The notes: generated by a model from the letters alone, not told the origin. Positions 36,960 to 46,331 are shown, counted from the first letter of the stretch. The stretch is 64,000 nt of DNA from Fontibacillus phaseoli (GCF_003337355.1 NZ_QPJW01000011.1:1-64000); one strand, 5' to 3'. Made by a program: numbers and translations.

Positions 36960-38837
36960 TTATGAATAGTGGAAAGGAAGCATGTTCCAATAAAACAAGT
37001 ACACCGTACAAAATACCGTAATGCCTGCAATGAAGACCCGGCCGGCGATTGTCCATTTTCCTAAGGCCCGATTCGAAAGTGCGCCCACCAGCATATAGAC
37101 GGCTATACCGAACGCGACAAGAGGTAAGGAGCCTATACCCCATCTGTACCATAAAGGAAAACCGTAGGTCACTTTCATCAAGCCATAGATCACCTGCACG
37201 GGCAAGTAAACGGCAAAAAGGAGAGATATCGCGGCAATCTTGCCGGAGATCGGACGTTTCCCTTTTCTAATGAACCGGACCAAGTAGCGGACTAGATAAA
37301 CGACCGCCAGCCCTATCCAAAAGCAGCAGATTCCCGCTAAGACCATTAGTAGAGTGGACGACTGCCGCCAAAATCCCGTCTTCTCCAAGGTAGCGCTGTC
37401 GATCCCGGTCATTTTCCATGTCCCTTCCACTTGGTGAAACCATAGTTTCTGGCTTCCTCCCTGTTCGCGGAAGACCTGATCGCCGATGGAGTAAAAGGTT
37501 CTATGCTCCACTTTCCCGCTGCCCAGCGGGAAGACGCCGCTCACCTCCAGCTTGTTGCCCGCCGGTTTTACATCAAAGCTGTTTCGCTCAAAAAATGTGA
37601 TCCATTTCCCCCAGCCATGCTGCGGACTCAAGCGGTAGGCGTACCGGCCTTCATACTGCTTCAAATCACCGGCCGAAACTTCCGGTTCTTCCGGAACAGC
37701 TCCTCCATCCATTAGCTTTTCAATGCCCCCGATCACTTGCTCATAAAGCAGACTCCCGCCTTCGCCCGTGTTCACGACGACATAAATACCAACCCGTTCG
37801 GAAGGGATTAATACCATCTTGGACGAGAAACCCTCCACATCTCCCGTATACCACAATATAGGCATTCCGTTAGCCAGTTTTCCTCTCATAAGACCATAGC
37901 CGAAACCATCCAACTGGGGATGAGCGGTGTACTGAAGATCTTGCATGGACTGGATTGTCTCGGGTTTCATAATCGCCTGCCCCTTATATAGCCCTTGGTT
38001 AAGCTGGGCTACCATAAAATGCGCAAACTCATTCGGCACCACATTGATCGCGCCGCCTCCCGGTATATTGAAATGCTCATAAGGCAGAAGCCGATAATTC
38101 CCCTCTCCCGCATACTGATAGGACTTGGGGACGACGCTGCCTTTTTCCATAGAGACGCTCGGCATCCCAAGCGGCTTGAATAGTTGCTCGGTCAGATAGT
38201 CGTTTAACGTCTGTCCGCTGGTTTGTTCGATCAGATTTCCAACCAATCCGAAATTTATATTATTGTAATCGTATTGTTCGCCAGGCTCCCGGACAGGCGA
38301 TTGTTTCAAAAAATACTGCCGTAAAAATTCACTCGCCGGAACCGTCTTCCCTTCGGATAGGGAAACGACATTATACATCACCTGGTCCAGTCCCGAGGTA
38401 TGGGTCAGCAGATCGTGAAGCGTTATCGGCCGTTTTCCGAAAACGGGAACCTTGAAGGTTTTTAGATATTGGTTAATATCCGTATCGGTCGACAAAAGCC
38501 CCCGCTCCACTTCTTGCATGACGGCCGCGGCAACCATCGGTTTGGTCAATGATCCGATGCGTATCAACGTGGATGCCGGGTCCATCGGAACCCGATGTTC
38601 GACATCCCCGTACCCATACCCTTTGCTGAACAGAATGTCGTCTCCCTGCGTCACTACAACGGCGGAGCCCGCGATGTGCAGTTTATCCATATTTGCTTCC
38701 ATCACGTTATCCACGACCTGCTCCAGTTGGTCCGCAGTCAAGGTTGTGTCGGGAGCTGCATTTACTACGGTCGCCGCGCCCCCCGGCAAGATCAATCCGA
38801 TCCACAGGATCAAAAGCCAATAAGCAATTCGTTTCAT
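36960..38837 (-). CDS. beta-lactamase-fold penicillin-recognising protein with C-terminal TM domain
   Basis: Protein of 625 aa: signal peptide (1-27), serine beta-lactamase/esterase domain (about 35-380) with SxxK as SLTK and YxN as YDYNN, then a beta-rich region (about 390-490) and four TM segments to the end. The third active-site motif is WYTGDVEG rather than KTG, as in AmpC-like esterases and D-alanyl peptidases. It acts outside the membrane; true beta-lactam hydrolysis is uncertain. It is divergent from a two-component system that may regulate it. Confidence 0.88.
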   Translation of the reverse strand: MKRIAYWLLILWIGLILPGGAATVVNAAPDTTLTADQLEQVVDNVMEANMDKLHIAGSAVVVTQGDDILFSKGYGYGDVEHRVPMDPASTLIRIGSLTKPMVAAAVMQEVERGLLSTDTDINQYLKTFKVPVFGKRPITLHDLLTHTSGLDQVMYNVVSLSEGKTVPASEFLRQYFLKQSPVREPGEQYDYNNINFGLVGNLIEQTSGQTLNDYLTEQLFKPLGMPSVSMEKGSVVPKSYQYAGEGNYRLLPYEHFNIPGGGAINVVPNEFAHFMVAQLNQGLYKGQAIMKPETIQSMQDLQYTAHPQLDGFGYGLMRGKLANGMPILWYTGDVEGFSSKMVLIPSERVGIYVVVNTGEGGSLLYEQVIGGIEKLMDGGAVPEEPEVSAGDLKQYEGRYAYRLSPQHGWGKWITFFERNSFDVKPAGNKLEVSGVFPLGSGKVEHRTFYSIGDQVFREQGGSQKLWFHQVEGTWKMTGIDSATLEKTGFWRQSSTLLMVLAGICCFWIGLAVVYLVRYLVRFIRKGKRPISGKIAAISLLFAVYLPVQVIYGLMKVTYGFPLWYRWGIGSLPLVAFGIAVYMLVGALSNRALGKWTIAGRVFIAGITVFCTVYLFYWNMLPFHYS

Positions 38838-39005
38838 GGTAATCCCTCCCCTGGCTAAGACTATCCTCCTATCCTTTCAGTAGCATTTCAGCAATCTTAA
38901 ATTAACCTTAAGAAAAAGGATTGTAGAGGTGGCACAGAGAAACAAACTAGCGAAAGAGATACTATCCTGAGAGAAGAGCTACTGAACCGGAAGGAGTTGA
39001 GGGAA

Positions 39006-39710
39006 GTGAACCGAACCGTACTGCTGGTAGACGACGAACCGGAAATTGTTGAGCTGTTAAGGCTGTTTTTGGAGCGGGATGGCCTTGATATTTTGGAGGC
39101 GGGAAATGGAGAAGAAGCGTGGCGGTGCATACGGGAAAAGAAAATAGATCTGGCGGTCATCGATATTATGATGCCCAAGCTGGATGGGGTGCAGCTCCTG
39201 AAATTGCTGCGGACCGAATACAAGCTGCCGGTTATTTTGCTATCCGCCAAAAACCAGGACAGCGACAAAATACTCGGGCTGCATCTGGGCGCCGATGATT
39301 TCATAGCCAAGCCCTTTAATCCGCTTGAGGTGGTGGCCCGAATTCAAGCTATACTGCGGCGGACTTATGAATTCAACGAAACGGCGGAGGTCCCGGAGCA
39401 ACTGAGCATCGGAAACCTGGTTCTTGATCATAGGGACTGCGTCATCTATAAAGACGGGCGCGAAATTCCTTTGACGTCCATTGAATACAAATTGCTTACG
39501 GCCTTTATGCAATCGCCCGGCCGTATTTTCACCAAGCAGCAATTATTCGAACAGGTTTGGTCCGACTATTATTACGATGATGCCAATACGATCATGGTCC
39601 ACATCTCCAGACTGCGCGAGAAAATCGAGGATACGCCGAAACACCCTTTCTATATCCAAACCGTTCGCGGAATCGGCTATAAGTTCGCCAAAAGGGATGA
39701 GCTGCCATGA
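39006..39710 (+). CDS. OmpR/PhoB-family response regulator
   Basis: Regulator of 234 aa with a receiver domain (acidic pair VDDEPE, phospho-Asp in VIDIMMPKLDG, switch LSAK, and AKPFNPLE) and a C-terminal winged helix (LTSIEYKLLTAFMQSPGRIFTKQQL). The start chosen is GTG 39006 with AAGGAG nine bases upstream. It overlaps the kinase gene by 4 bp. Likely targets are its neighbours: the penicillin-recognising protein upstream or the ABC cassette downstream. Confidence 0.92.
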   Translation: MNRTVLLVDDEPEIVELLRLFLERDGLDILEAGNGEEAWRCIREKKIDLAVIDIMMPKLDGVQLLKLLRTEYKLPVILLSAKNQDSDKILGLHLGADDFIAKPFNPLEVVARIQAILRRTYEFNETAEVPEQLSIGNLVLDHRDCVIYKDGREIPLTSIEYKLLTAFMQSPGRIFTKQQLFEQVWSDYYYDDANTIMVHISRLREKIEDTPKHPFYIQTVRGIGYKFAKRDELP

Positions 39711-40780
39711 AAAAGAAAAAGAAGAAGCTCTTCTCCTCCCTGACGAAATCGTACGTCTATTTCGCTTTGACGATCGGCATTGTCAATTCGGTATTGCTGG
39801 TATTTGTCGTTCATCCCGAAAGTGCCACCATTGAAATCACCCTGGGATGGCTGCTGCTGGCTTTGGCTTTGTTCGTATTAAATGTTTGGATTTACAGCCT
39901 TTGGACCGCCAAACGGATTACGACTCCGTTAGAGCAAATTGCCGCCGCCATTCAGGACATGTCCCGGGGACAATACCAGCGGCGTCTGGGTGATCAGGCA
40001 GGGTTCGAGTTCTCGCTCATCCAGCAGCAATTTAATGAAATGGCGGAGAAACTGGAAACGGCGACGGCCGAAAATCTGCGGCTGGAAAACAGCAAGCAGC
40101 GGATGCTGGTGAACCTCTCCCATGATCTCAAGACACCCATTACGACCATACAAGGATACGCCAAAGCTCTGCAATTGGGGATCGTGGAGAACGAAGAGGA
40201 ACGGTCGAAGTATTTGGAGCTTATTTATAATAAATCAATATTGGTCACTTCTTTGATCGAGGATATTTTTAGCTTGTCCAAGCTGGATAGCCCTGACTAT
40301 CCGCTAGAGAAAACGTCCGGCGATCTGGCCGAACTTATCCGGGAACTTGCGGCGGAAACTTACGAACAGTTTACGGATAAAGGACTTCCGCTGAACCTGC
40401 GCCTGCCCCGTCGTAAAGTTACTTTTACCTTTGACGGCAAACTTATGAGGCGGACGATATCCAATTTGCTCACCAACGCGCTGCTCTATAACCCGCCCGG
40501 CACGGAAGTCATCATTCAACTATCGGAGACGGACCATGAAGTTTGGCTGGACGTCATCGACAACGGCGTCGGAATCCCGGACGAGCTAAAGGAAGTTATT
40601 TTCGATCCCTTCGTCCGGGGGGACGCTTCCCGAAGGAGCGACGGCGGCACGGGACTCGGCCTAGCCATCGCCAAAACCACCGTGGAACTGCACGGGGGCC
40701 GGCTAACGCTGGATAACAGCCCGGGCAACACGGCATTTCAAATCGTTTTACCTAAAGATGTTGACGACAAAGACAACTGA
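39707..40780 (+). CDS. sensor histidine kinase
   Basis: Kinase of 357 aa. Two TM segments (about 15-33 and 44-64) flank a very short external loop of about ten residues, so it is probably an intramembrane-sensing type. A HAMP-like linker follows, then the H-box VNLSHDLKTPITTIQGY, N-box NLLTNALLYN, and G-boxes DNGVGIPDEL and GGTGLGLAIA. It phosphorylates the upstream-encoded regulator. A terminator follows within 16 bp. Confidence 0.93.
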   Translation: MKKKKKKLFSSLTKSYVYFALTIGIVNSVLLVFVVHPESATIEITLGWLLLALALFVLNVWIYSLWTAKRITTPLEQIAAAIQDMSRGQYQRRLGDQAGFEFSLIQQQFNEMAEKLETATAENLRLENSKQRMLVNLSHDLKTPITTIQGYAKALQLGIVENEEERSKYLELIYNKSILVTSLIEDIFSLSKLDSPDYPLEKTSGDLAELIRELAAETYEQFTDKGLPLNLRLPRRKVTFTFDGKLMRRTISNLLTNALLYNPPGTEVIIQLSETDHEVWLDVIDNGVGIPDELKEVIFDPFVRGDASRRSDGGTGLGLAIAKTTVELHGGRLTLDNSPGNTAFQIVLPKDVDDKDN

Positions 40781-40795
40781 ACCCCTGCAAGAAAA

Positions 40796-40829
40796 ACACC
40801 GTCCGGAACTTACTCCGGACGGTGTCTTG
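40796..40829 (+). terminator. terminator of the two-component operon
   Basis: A perfect 12-bp stem (ACACCGTCCGGA with its complement, 6-nt loop) is followed by CTTGAATGTTT; an A-run precedes it, so it may act on both strands. Confidence 0.75.
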
Positions 40830-40834
40830 AATGT

Positions 40835-40942
40835 TTATTGAATCCCTTCCTGCACTTCCTTCAGCATTTCCGGTACAGACAGCAATCCGCCGCCGGATAG
40901 GTACCAGTAGTTGGCGTCGAGGTAAACGATTTTGCCGTCTTT
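40835..40942 (-). pseudogene. displaced 3' fragment of yclQ
   Basis: This stretch encodes the last ~35 residues of the siderophore-binding protein YclQ (KDGKIVYLDANYWYLSGGG and on to GIQ and stop) without the rest of the gene. The matching block 40833-40942 equals 46330-46439 at 107 of 110 bases. The three differences are all synonymous. It begins exactly at the stop codon of the neighbouring ABC ATPase gene and has no start of its own. Confidence 0.9.
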
Positions 40943-41814
40943 TAATCCTTATCCAAATGATACAAATAAACATCTTCCATATTCGGCTTCACCGCGACGG
41001 ATTTCCACTTATCCGGCTCATGGTCGCTCACAATGCGCACAAGTACGCCTTCCTTATCGCCCGTAATATTACTCACTTTGTACTGCTCTTTCACCTTCGG
41101 AAGCTCTTCTTCCGGAAGATGAAGCTCGAATACTTTGTCCTTTATCCCTTCCAGAATCCGGTTAGGCTCATCCTGCAGCAGCATTTTGCCTTCCTTGATC
41201 AGAACAACCTGCTTGGCGATAAACTCAATGTCCGTAACCACATGTGTTGCTAACAGAACAATCTTGTTCCGCGCGATCGTGGAAATAAAATTACGGATGC
41301 GGATGCGCTCTTTAGGGTCCAGCCCGGCGGTCGGCTCGTCCAGAATCAGAATTTGCGGATCATTCAGCAACGCCTGCGCGATTAAAATCCGCTGTTTCAT
41401 CCCCCCGGAGTAAGAGCCGAGCCGCTTGCTCGCGTCCTGCTTCAGGTTCACGACCTCAAGAAGATGCTCGATTCGCTCCGCTGCATGCGGCTTCTTCATT
41501 CCTTTCAGCGCAGCCATATACCACAAAAACCGGCGACCGGAAAAATCATCGTACAGTCCTTGCTGTTGCGGCATATAGCCTAGAATATTCCGAAACTTCC
41601 AACCTAAACGCGAAATGGCTTCCCCGTTAAAAGTGACCTCGCCCGAATCCGGCTTTAAATTATCGGTCATAATATTCATCAGCGTTGACTTCCCCGCGCC
41701 ATTGGGACCAAGCAGGCCAACAACGCCGGGGGTCAACTCCATGCTGAAATCGTCCAGAGCCAGCTTTTTGCCTTTATTATAATGCTTGCTGACCCGATTG
41801 ACGGAAAGGTTCAT
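40942..41814 (-). CDS. ABC transporter ATP-binding protein of the secreted-protein cassette
   Basis: ATPase of 290 aa with Walker A GPNGAGKST, signature YSGGMKQ, Walker B ILILDEPTAGLD and switch ATHVVTD. The C-terminal ~70 residues are specific to this group. The start overlaps the permease end by 38 bp and has GGGGGTG seven bases upstream. Its stop codon coincides with the junction to the yclQ fragment, so the natural end may have been longer. It powers the 818-aa permease. Confidence 0.9.
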   Translation of the reverse strand: MNLSVNRVSKHYNKGKKLALDDFSMELTPGVVGLLGPNGAGKSTLMNIMTDNLKPDSGEVTFNGEAISRLGWKFRNILGYMPQQQGLYDDFSGRRFLWYMAALKGMKKPHAAERIEHLLEVVNLKQDASKRLGSYSGGMKQRILIAQALLNDPQILILDEPTAGLDPKERIRIRNFISTIARNKIVLLATHVVTDIEFIAKQVVLIKEGKMLLQDEPNRILEGIKDKVFELHLPEEELPKVKEQYKVSNITGDKEGVLVRIVSDHEPDKWKSVAVKPNMEDVYLYHLDKD

Positions 41815-44233
41815 TGCTCTTCACCCCCAACGCAAGAGATTTACCGTTATAGCACTGCCATGTTATCCATCCGGCCAACAACCCGATTACCGTGATCACC
41901 GAGTAGTATAGTAATACAGAGATCATAGGACCGCTCTCCGAAAATTGCATATTGAGAAATAGGATATTGTTAAAGGATAAAGTGCGGATCCCCTCCACTC
42001 CGACTCCTTGAATAAACACGGGGATCGCCGTCAAGGCTGTCGCCGCAAACAATGTAAGTGACTGGCGCTTCAAAAGAACGGATATCATCAGAACAAAATG
42101 GACGATGATGACCGATCCCCATAAAAGCAGCACATTCGTAAGAAGAACAAAGCCGAGAAGACTCATATTTATCTCCACATTTGCGAACCGCTGCAGACTC
42201 TGCACTGGGGCATGCCACAAGAGCTGGCTGTAACCGTCCAGATTGATATATCTCGGTATAATGAGGGCTAACAAAACCACTATTGCCAGCAGATAGCCGA
42301 TCAAGTGCTTGTACACAAACAGCTTCCAACGTCCCTTCCTCGTACTTCTGACGACCGCAATCATCCCGGTTCGGTATTCGTTTGGAAATAACGGACTCAA
42401 GAGCAGTGTCAGCAAGACCATATATACGATGCCGACAATGGAATCCCTGAATCGATTGTCGAACAATTCCTCGGAGGTTAACTCATTGAGGAAGCTTCCC
42501 GTTATGTCTCTGGATTCTTGTAATTGAACAAGGTGGCTATATTGCTGGTAGATCTTGTTGAATGCGATTTTCTTTAAATTCAGTTCATCCAGTTCACTGC
42601 TCTTCTGGTTGTATTGCTCAAGTGTGATCTCGCCATTCTGAAATGCGACTTCATTCTGCAAGCGAACGGATCCCATATCATCATGACGCGCTTTCTCCTG
42701 TTCTATATAGGCTGCTTTCTCTTGGTCCAAAGGCCCCGAGAGCTCCCGGATATAACTGTTGTAATAATGATCGTCTTGTCCGAAACGAACCTCACTCGGG
42801 TCTATCATATAAACGCTGAACACGAGCGCGGCCGCCAGCGCAAGATAGCCTTTGCCCGTAAACAGAGCTTTTAAGGTCTCATGGATGAACAGGCGACTTG
42901 TTCCTCGAGCGCCTGCGACTTGTTCTTTCCATTTGGTCCAATATCGGGCCAGCCAGAATCCGGAATCCGCCGCATCCTGCCGGATATACAGAGCCAGGGC
43001 CAGCAACAGCAGAATAACCACAAAGCTGGTCAAACTGGCCAATGAGAGCCAGAAACGATTTACCGGATAGCCGAGCAGGTTCAGGTTTTGATACAAGCCA
43101 AGCAAGCCGAATGTATCGAAATAAGCAAATAGATTTATATATTTTAACAGTCCCAGCGGGGAAAGCGGATGAATACTTTTATAGGCAATATAACCGCAGC
43201 CCAGACACAAGCCCACAACAACATATGCTTTACCGACATGCCGGATGGCAATGAATAATACGGCGAGAACTAGCGATAACAGCACCGCAGCCAGCATTTT
43301 CAAACCTACAAAGGCCATCAGGTATTGAAGTACAGACAACTGCATATTGGCATATTTAAACGTAGGCATGGATTGGATATAGCGCGATAAATCCCCGAAG
43401 CCGTAAATCCTGCCGGCAATAAACAGGATGGTGCCGTAAAATAGTGCCGCGATCAGGACGGTCATCCCGATCAGCGCAATCACCTTGGCCAAGGCGGTTG
43501 GCAAGCGTCCCTTCCGGTTGGTACGAATAATTCGGAGCAATCCGCGTTCTCTCTCCTGCACAAACAGATAGACGCAGAGCAGAAAAATCATAATGCCGGT
43601 CATCAGATCGCTGGGCTTATATTGCGTCACCGTTACTATTCCGTTCTCCAGCCCAATGTCGAGTGGAATAGATTTCAAGTGATCAAAGTCAGTTGGAGTT
43701 TTCATAATGTTGCGGTAGGAGAAGGAGTCTTTCTCATAAAAAATGGATACGGAGAGCATTTCATCCGCTTTTTCCTGAATGCCGTTTATATAGTCCCGAT
43801 ATGCATCAAGGGACTTATACTGTCTAAGTAGTAAGTCAACAAGGAAGGTGTCTCGCCGTAATCGGTCGGCATCTTCGCGATAGGGGCTTTCTTCAAATTT
43901 CTTGACTATTTCGGGAGAATCCCGCTGTATCTGCTCGCTGGATTGACGAAGCTCCGGATTGTCGGGACGCAATTGCGCATACAGCAGTTGCCCAAAACTG
44001 ATTAACTCCTGGTTTAGCTGGTTTACCTGGGCATACGCCTTCTCGTTCGGCATACGGCTGAATTCCCTTTCAAGCTCATAGTATCGTTCCATGTGGCCGA
44101 TTAAGTAGTCCTGTCCTTTCATCTGCTGCTGATAATACATCCAACCGTTCGACAGTACCAGCACGAATAGAAGCACCCACAATAACCGCTTACGCAATAT
44201 TTTTAACATTTCATAAGCTATCAGTTTCATCAT
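41777..44233 (-). CDS. large ABC-2 permease with internal duplication
   Basis: Membrane protein of 818 aa. Each half has one N-terminal TM segment, a soluble external domain of 130-190 residues and a block of five or six TM segments. Matching segments RIIRTNRKGRLPTALAKV (first half) and AVVRSTRKGRWKLFVYKH (second half) point to fusion of two permease units. It lies between the lipoprotein and ATPase genes. The large external domains fit interaction with a surface peptide or lipoprotein. Substrate unknown; self-protection or peptide export are the likeliest roles. Confidence 0.85.
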   Translation of the reverse strand: MMKLIAYEMLKILRKRLLWVLLFVLVLSNGWMYYQQQMKGQDYLIGHMERYYELEREFSRMPNEKAYAQVNQLNQELISFGQLLYAQLRPDNPELRQSSEQIQRDSPEIVKKFEESPYREDADRLRRDTFLVDLLLRQYKSLDAYRDYINGIQEKADEMLSVSIFYEKDSFSYRNIMKTPTDFDHLKSIPLDIGLENGIVTVTQYKPSDLMTGIMIFLLCVYLFVQERERGLLRIIRTNRKGRLPTALAKVIALIGMTVLIAALFYGTILFIAGRIYGFGDLSRYIQSMPTFKYANMQLSVLQYLMAFVGLKMLAAVLLSLVLAVLFIAIRHVGKAYVVVGLCLGCGYIAYKSIHPLSPLGLLKYINLFAYFDTFGLLGLYQNLNLLGYPVNRFWLSLASLTSFVVILLLLALALYIRQDAADSGFWLARYWTKWKEQVAGARGTSRLFIHETLKALFTGKGYLALAAALVFSVYMIDPSEVRFGQDDHYYNSYIRELSGPLDQEKAAYIEQEKARHDDMGSVRLQNEVAFQNGEITLEQYNQKSSELDELNLKKIAFNKIYQQYSHLVQLQESRDITGSFLNELTSEELFDNRFRDSIVGIVYMVLLTLLLSPLFPNEYRTGMIAVVRSTRKGRWKLFVYKHLIGYLLAIVVLLALIIPRYINLDGYSQLLWHAPVQSLQRFANVEINMSLLGFVLLTNVLLLWGSVIIVHFVLMISVLLKRQSLTLFAATALTAIPVFIQGVGVEGIRTLSFNNILFLNMQFSESGPMISVLLYYSVITVIGLLAGWITWQCYNGKSLALGVKSNEPFRQSGQQAL

Positions 44234-44247
44234 CTCGCCCCGCCCTC

Positions 44248-45483
44248 TTAGGGATTAGTTCGTAACGTGGGGCCTTCATCCTTGGTCTCGATCAATGTAC
44301 GGAAGGCGGCCTTCCCGCTCCCGATTTGGCTCTTGTCCAGTACAGCGATGATTTTTTTCCCGTCTTCCCCGTAATGAACGAACATATTGTTCTCGTCCCC
44401 CGTAATGATAGTGTGATCCATCGGCAGGAAAGAGACGTCAATGGAATCGACTAACTTATAGTCCAAGTCATACACATCTATCTGATTGGGGTTCATTCTG
44501 CCTTCCGCCAGTTCCGGCGTTAAATAGTACCAGGCGGTCCGGGCAAAAAAATGCTTCTGGTCGGCATAGACCGAACTCATGAAATCCCGCTTGATCGGCA
44601 ATGTTCTAACGTCCTCCCCTTCGAGATTCGATTCATAAAAATGCCAGGAGCGCTCATCCAGCGGATCGCCGTAAAATTTATCGAATAACAACTTTTGATC
44701 CATAATCCCCGCAATTCCCTCATTGCTGTTTTCATCGTCTTCATCATACATGGGGGTGACGGTCTGATCCTGAATATCATATCTCAGCGTACGGTACATG
44801 TTTATACCCCACTCCAAAATATAAACATTCTTCCCGTAGGGAATCATATCTGTAATATGACCTTTTTCCTGAGTCCCTTCATAAATGACCTCGGGTTTAG
44901 CAGAGCGCTGACCAAGACGGAACTGCATGATTTGATATTTGCCGTCGGAGTTTTGATCAAAATCCATAGACGTATAATAAACGACCCCGCGATGAATCGC
45001 GATGGCTTGGGGGATAAACTCGAATGTTAATATCTTGCGCCGCTCGGTTCCGTCTTTGGATAGTTCAAGCAACTGGGCGCGGTCAACCTGTTTGTCCCTT
45101 TCGGTAACGGTATCCGAAGCAATAATATACAGTTTGCCGTTGTAATAGCTCAGAAAATCTTTCGGCCCTGCATACTGGGCGACATAAGCGTTGCAGTTCT
45201 CAATCGGATTGGTGTCTTCCTTCTTCAGACAATCCGAATCGGGCCGGTTGTCCAGCAGAACCGGCTTCATCGTTGTTTTGTCCATATAATATATATACTT
45301 GTTATTCAGAAAGTAATAGCCGTCCTTACTCGCACCGATTCGTATCCCTGGCCCCTGCTCATGAAGAAAATACTGATAATCCGTATCAGGATTATACTCG
45401 TTGCTGTAATCGGCAGGTGTCCCAGCACAGCCCGTTAAAATTAGAAACATACAACAAACCATCCATAGATATCGAATTCTCAT
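44248..45483 (-). CDS. lipoprotein, probable beta-propeller
   Basis: Lipoprotein of 411 aa with lipobox LTGC at about residue 19. The rest is made of repeated strands with aromatic-rich turns (YYFLNNKYIYYMDKT, KLYIIASDT, VVYYTSMDF, NVYILEWGI), like a DUF5050-type propeller. It should sit on the outer face of the membrane. The permease gene follows by 14 bp. AGGAG lies upstream of the ATG. It may bind the secreted protein of the cassette or shield the cell from it; no family assignment is certain. Confidence 0.82.
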   Translation of the reverse strand: MRIRYLWMVCCMFLILTGCAGTPADYSNEYNPDTDYQYFLHEQGPGIRIGASKDGYYFLNNKYIYYMDKTTMKPVLLDNRPDSDCLKKEDTNPIENCNAYVAQYAGPKDFLSYYNGKLYIIASDTVTERDKQVDRAQLLELSKDGTERRKILTFEFIPQAIAIHRGVVYYTSMDFDQNSDGKYQIMQFRLGQRSAKPEVIYEGTQEKGHITDMIPYGKNVYILEWGINMYRTLRYDIQDQTVTPMYDEDDENSNEGIAGIMDQKLLFDKFYGDPLDERSWHFYESNLEGEDVRTLPIKRDFMSSVYADQKHFFARTAWYYLTPELAEGRMNPNQIDVYDLDYKLVDSIDVSFLPMDHTIITGDENNMFVHYGEDGKKIIAVLDKSQIGSGKAAFRTLIETKDEGPTLRTNP

Positions 45484-45519
45484 TAAAGGTATCTCCTAAG
45501 GTTCAAATAGTAGAGAACC

Positions 45520-45567
45520 CCTCTCCGATTAGAGGGTTACCTGCTTATACCCACTAATTCGGAGAGA
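45520..45567 (-). terminator. hairpin between secreted-protein and lipoprotein genes
   Basis: CTCTCCGATTAG and CTAATTCGGAGAG can pair with one bulge, and a smaller stem (CCCTCT/AGAGGG) lies inside. No T-run follows, so it looks like a partial terminator or processing site that would leave more transcript of the small gene than of the transporter genes. Confidence 0.5.
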
Positions 45568-45609
45568 GGAACTTACAAGACGTGGATCATACAAAATTGA
45601 GTTTGTAAT

Positions 45610-46014
45610 TTAAAGGCTCGTATATCCATTCCATACATATGAGCTCCAGCTAACTCGATGTGTCGCGTTAGCTGAGTAATGAACCGGATTAACATGATTC
45701 GAGGTAGCTGTCGTGCTTACGCTAGTTGCACTCTGGCTTGTGGAGTTGGAAACAGTGTAGATATCACTACGATATCCCCATTTGTACTTGTAAACCACAC
45801 TTGCATCCAGATACCCCGGAGAAGCATTAATCCAAGTGCTTGCCGTTGCGTAACCTAGACTTGAGCTATTCGTAGCCATGGTAAGATTGCCACTTACGGA
45901 TACCCCCCCAATCGAACCGGAGGTTGAGGTGGACGCTGCGAATGCCGAATTCGATAAGGCCATTGATGCTACCAGAACCAAAGTCACTGCAAATAACCGT
46001 TTGTTTTTCTTCAT
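45610..46014 (-). CDS. small secreted Ser/Thr/Asn-rich protein, unrecognised
   Basis: Protein of 134 aa with a clear signal peptide (MKKNKRLFAVTLVLVASMALS, cleavage after AFA) and a mature part of about 108 residues free of Cys and very rich in Ser, Thr and Asn, ending with aromatic residues (VSWSSYVWNGYTSL). GGAGG lies upstream of the ATG at 46014. It is first in the cassette with a lipoprotein and ABC transporter, an arrangement used by secreted bacteriocins and their immunity pumps (lactococcin 972 type), but the mature sequence does not match that family by eye. Function open. Confidence 0.8.
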   Translation of the reverse strand: MKKNKRLFAVTLVLVASMALSNSAFAASTSTSGSIGGVSVSGNLTMATNSSSLGYATASTWINASPGYLDASVVYKYKWGYRSDIYTVSNSTSQSATSVSTTATSNHVNPVHYSANATHRVSWSSYVWNGYTSL

Positions 46015-46086
46015 TTGATATCCTCCATTTACCATAATTTTTTCCTGCCCGTTGATCACTATGTAGGGCTGAACATCGATTTATTC

Positions 46087-46100
46087 AGTAAGCGCTATCA
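46087..46100 (-). promoter_or_regulatory. cre-like site upstream of the secreted-protein gene
   Basis: The minus strand reads TGATAGCGCTTACT, 13 of 14 positions of the CcpA site TGWNANCGNTNWCA, 73 bp before the start codon. Carbon catabolite control is possible. Confidence 0.5.
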
Positions 46101-46156
46101 TGCGAACTGATAAATCTGTTGGAAGTCTGGTAATCAAATGACAGGTTATTACGTAC

Positions 46157-46200
46157 GCTGGCCAGCATATTTGGTTGCGCAAACGTTTGCAACCAAATAT
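46157..46200. promoter_or_regulatory. nested palindromes upstream of the secreted-protein gene
   Basis: ATATTTGGTTGC (46167-46178) and GCAACCAAATAT (46189-46200) are 12-bp perfect arms. The centre GCAAACGTTTGC (46179-46190) is itself a palindrome with a central CG, as in LacI/PurR-type operators. GCTGGCCAGC (46157-46166) abuts it. A -10-like TACAAT lies just upstream on the minus strand, so a repressor here would block transcription. Confidence 0.6.
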
Positions 46201-46258
46201 ATTGTATCACAAGAAAAATTTGGTGTATATATGCTTTATATTCCAATTTATACACTGC

Positions 46259-46313
46259 AAAGAAGCAGTCATGCCTCCAACCAGAATAGGGTGGAGGCAT
46301 GACTGCTTCTTTT
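46259..46313 (-). terminator. terminator of yclNOPQ
   Basis: A near-perfect 18-19-bp stem (AGAAGCAGTCATGCCTCCA with its complement) lies 19 bp beyond the yclQ stop. Confidence 0.8.
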
Positions 46314-46331
46314 AAGATCAATCACTCCGGT

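Noticed and set aside
45610..46014. Assignment of the secreted protein as a lactococcin 972 bacteriocin
   Set aside because: Locus layout is similar, but the mature sequence lacks that family's Trp/His/Tyr pattern by eye, and the permease is not the associated 7-TM type.
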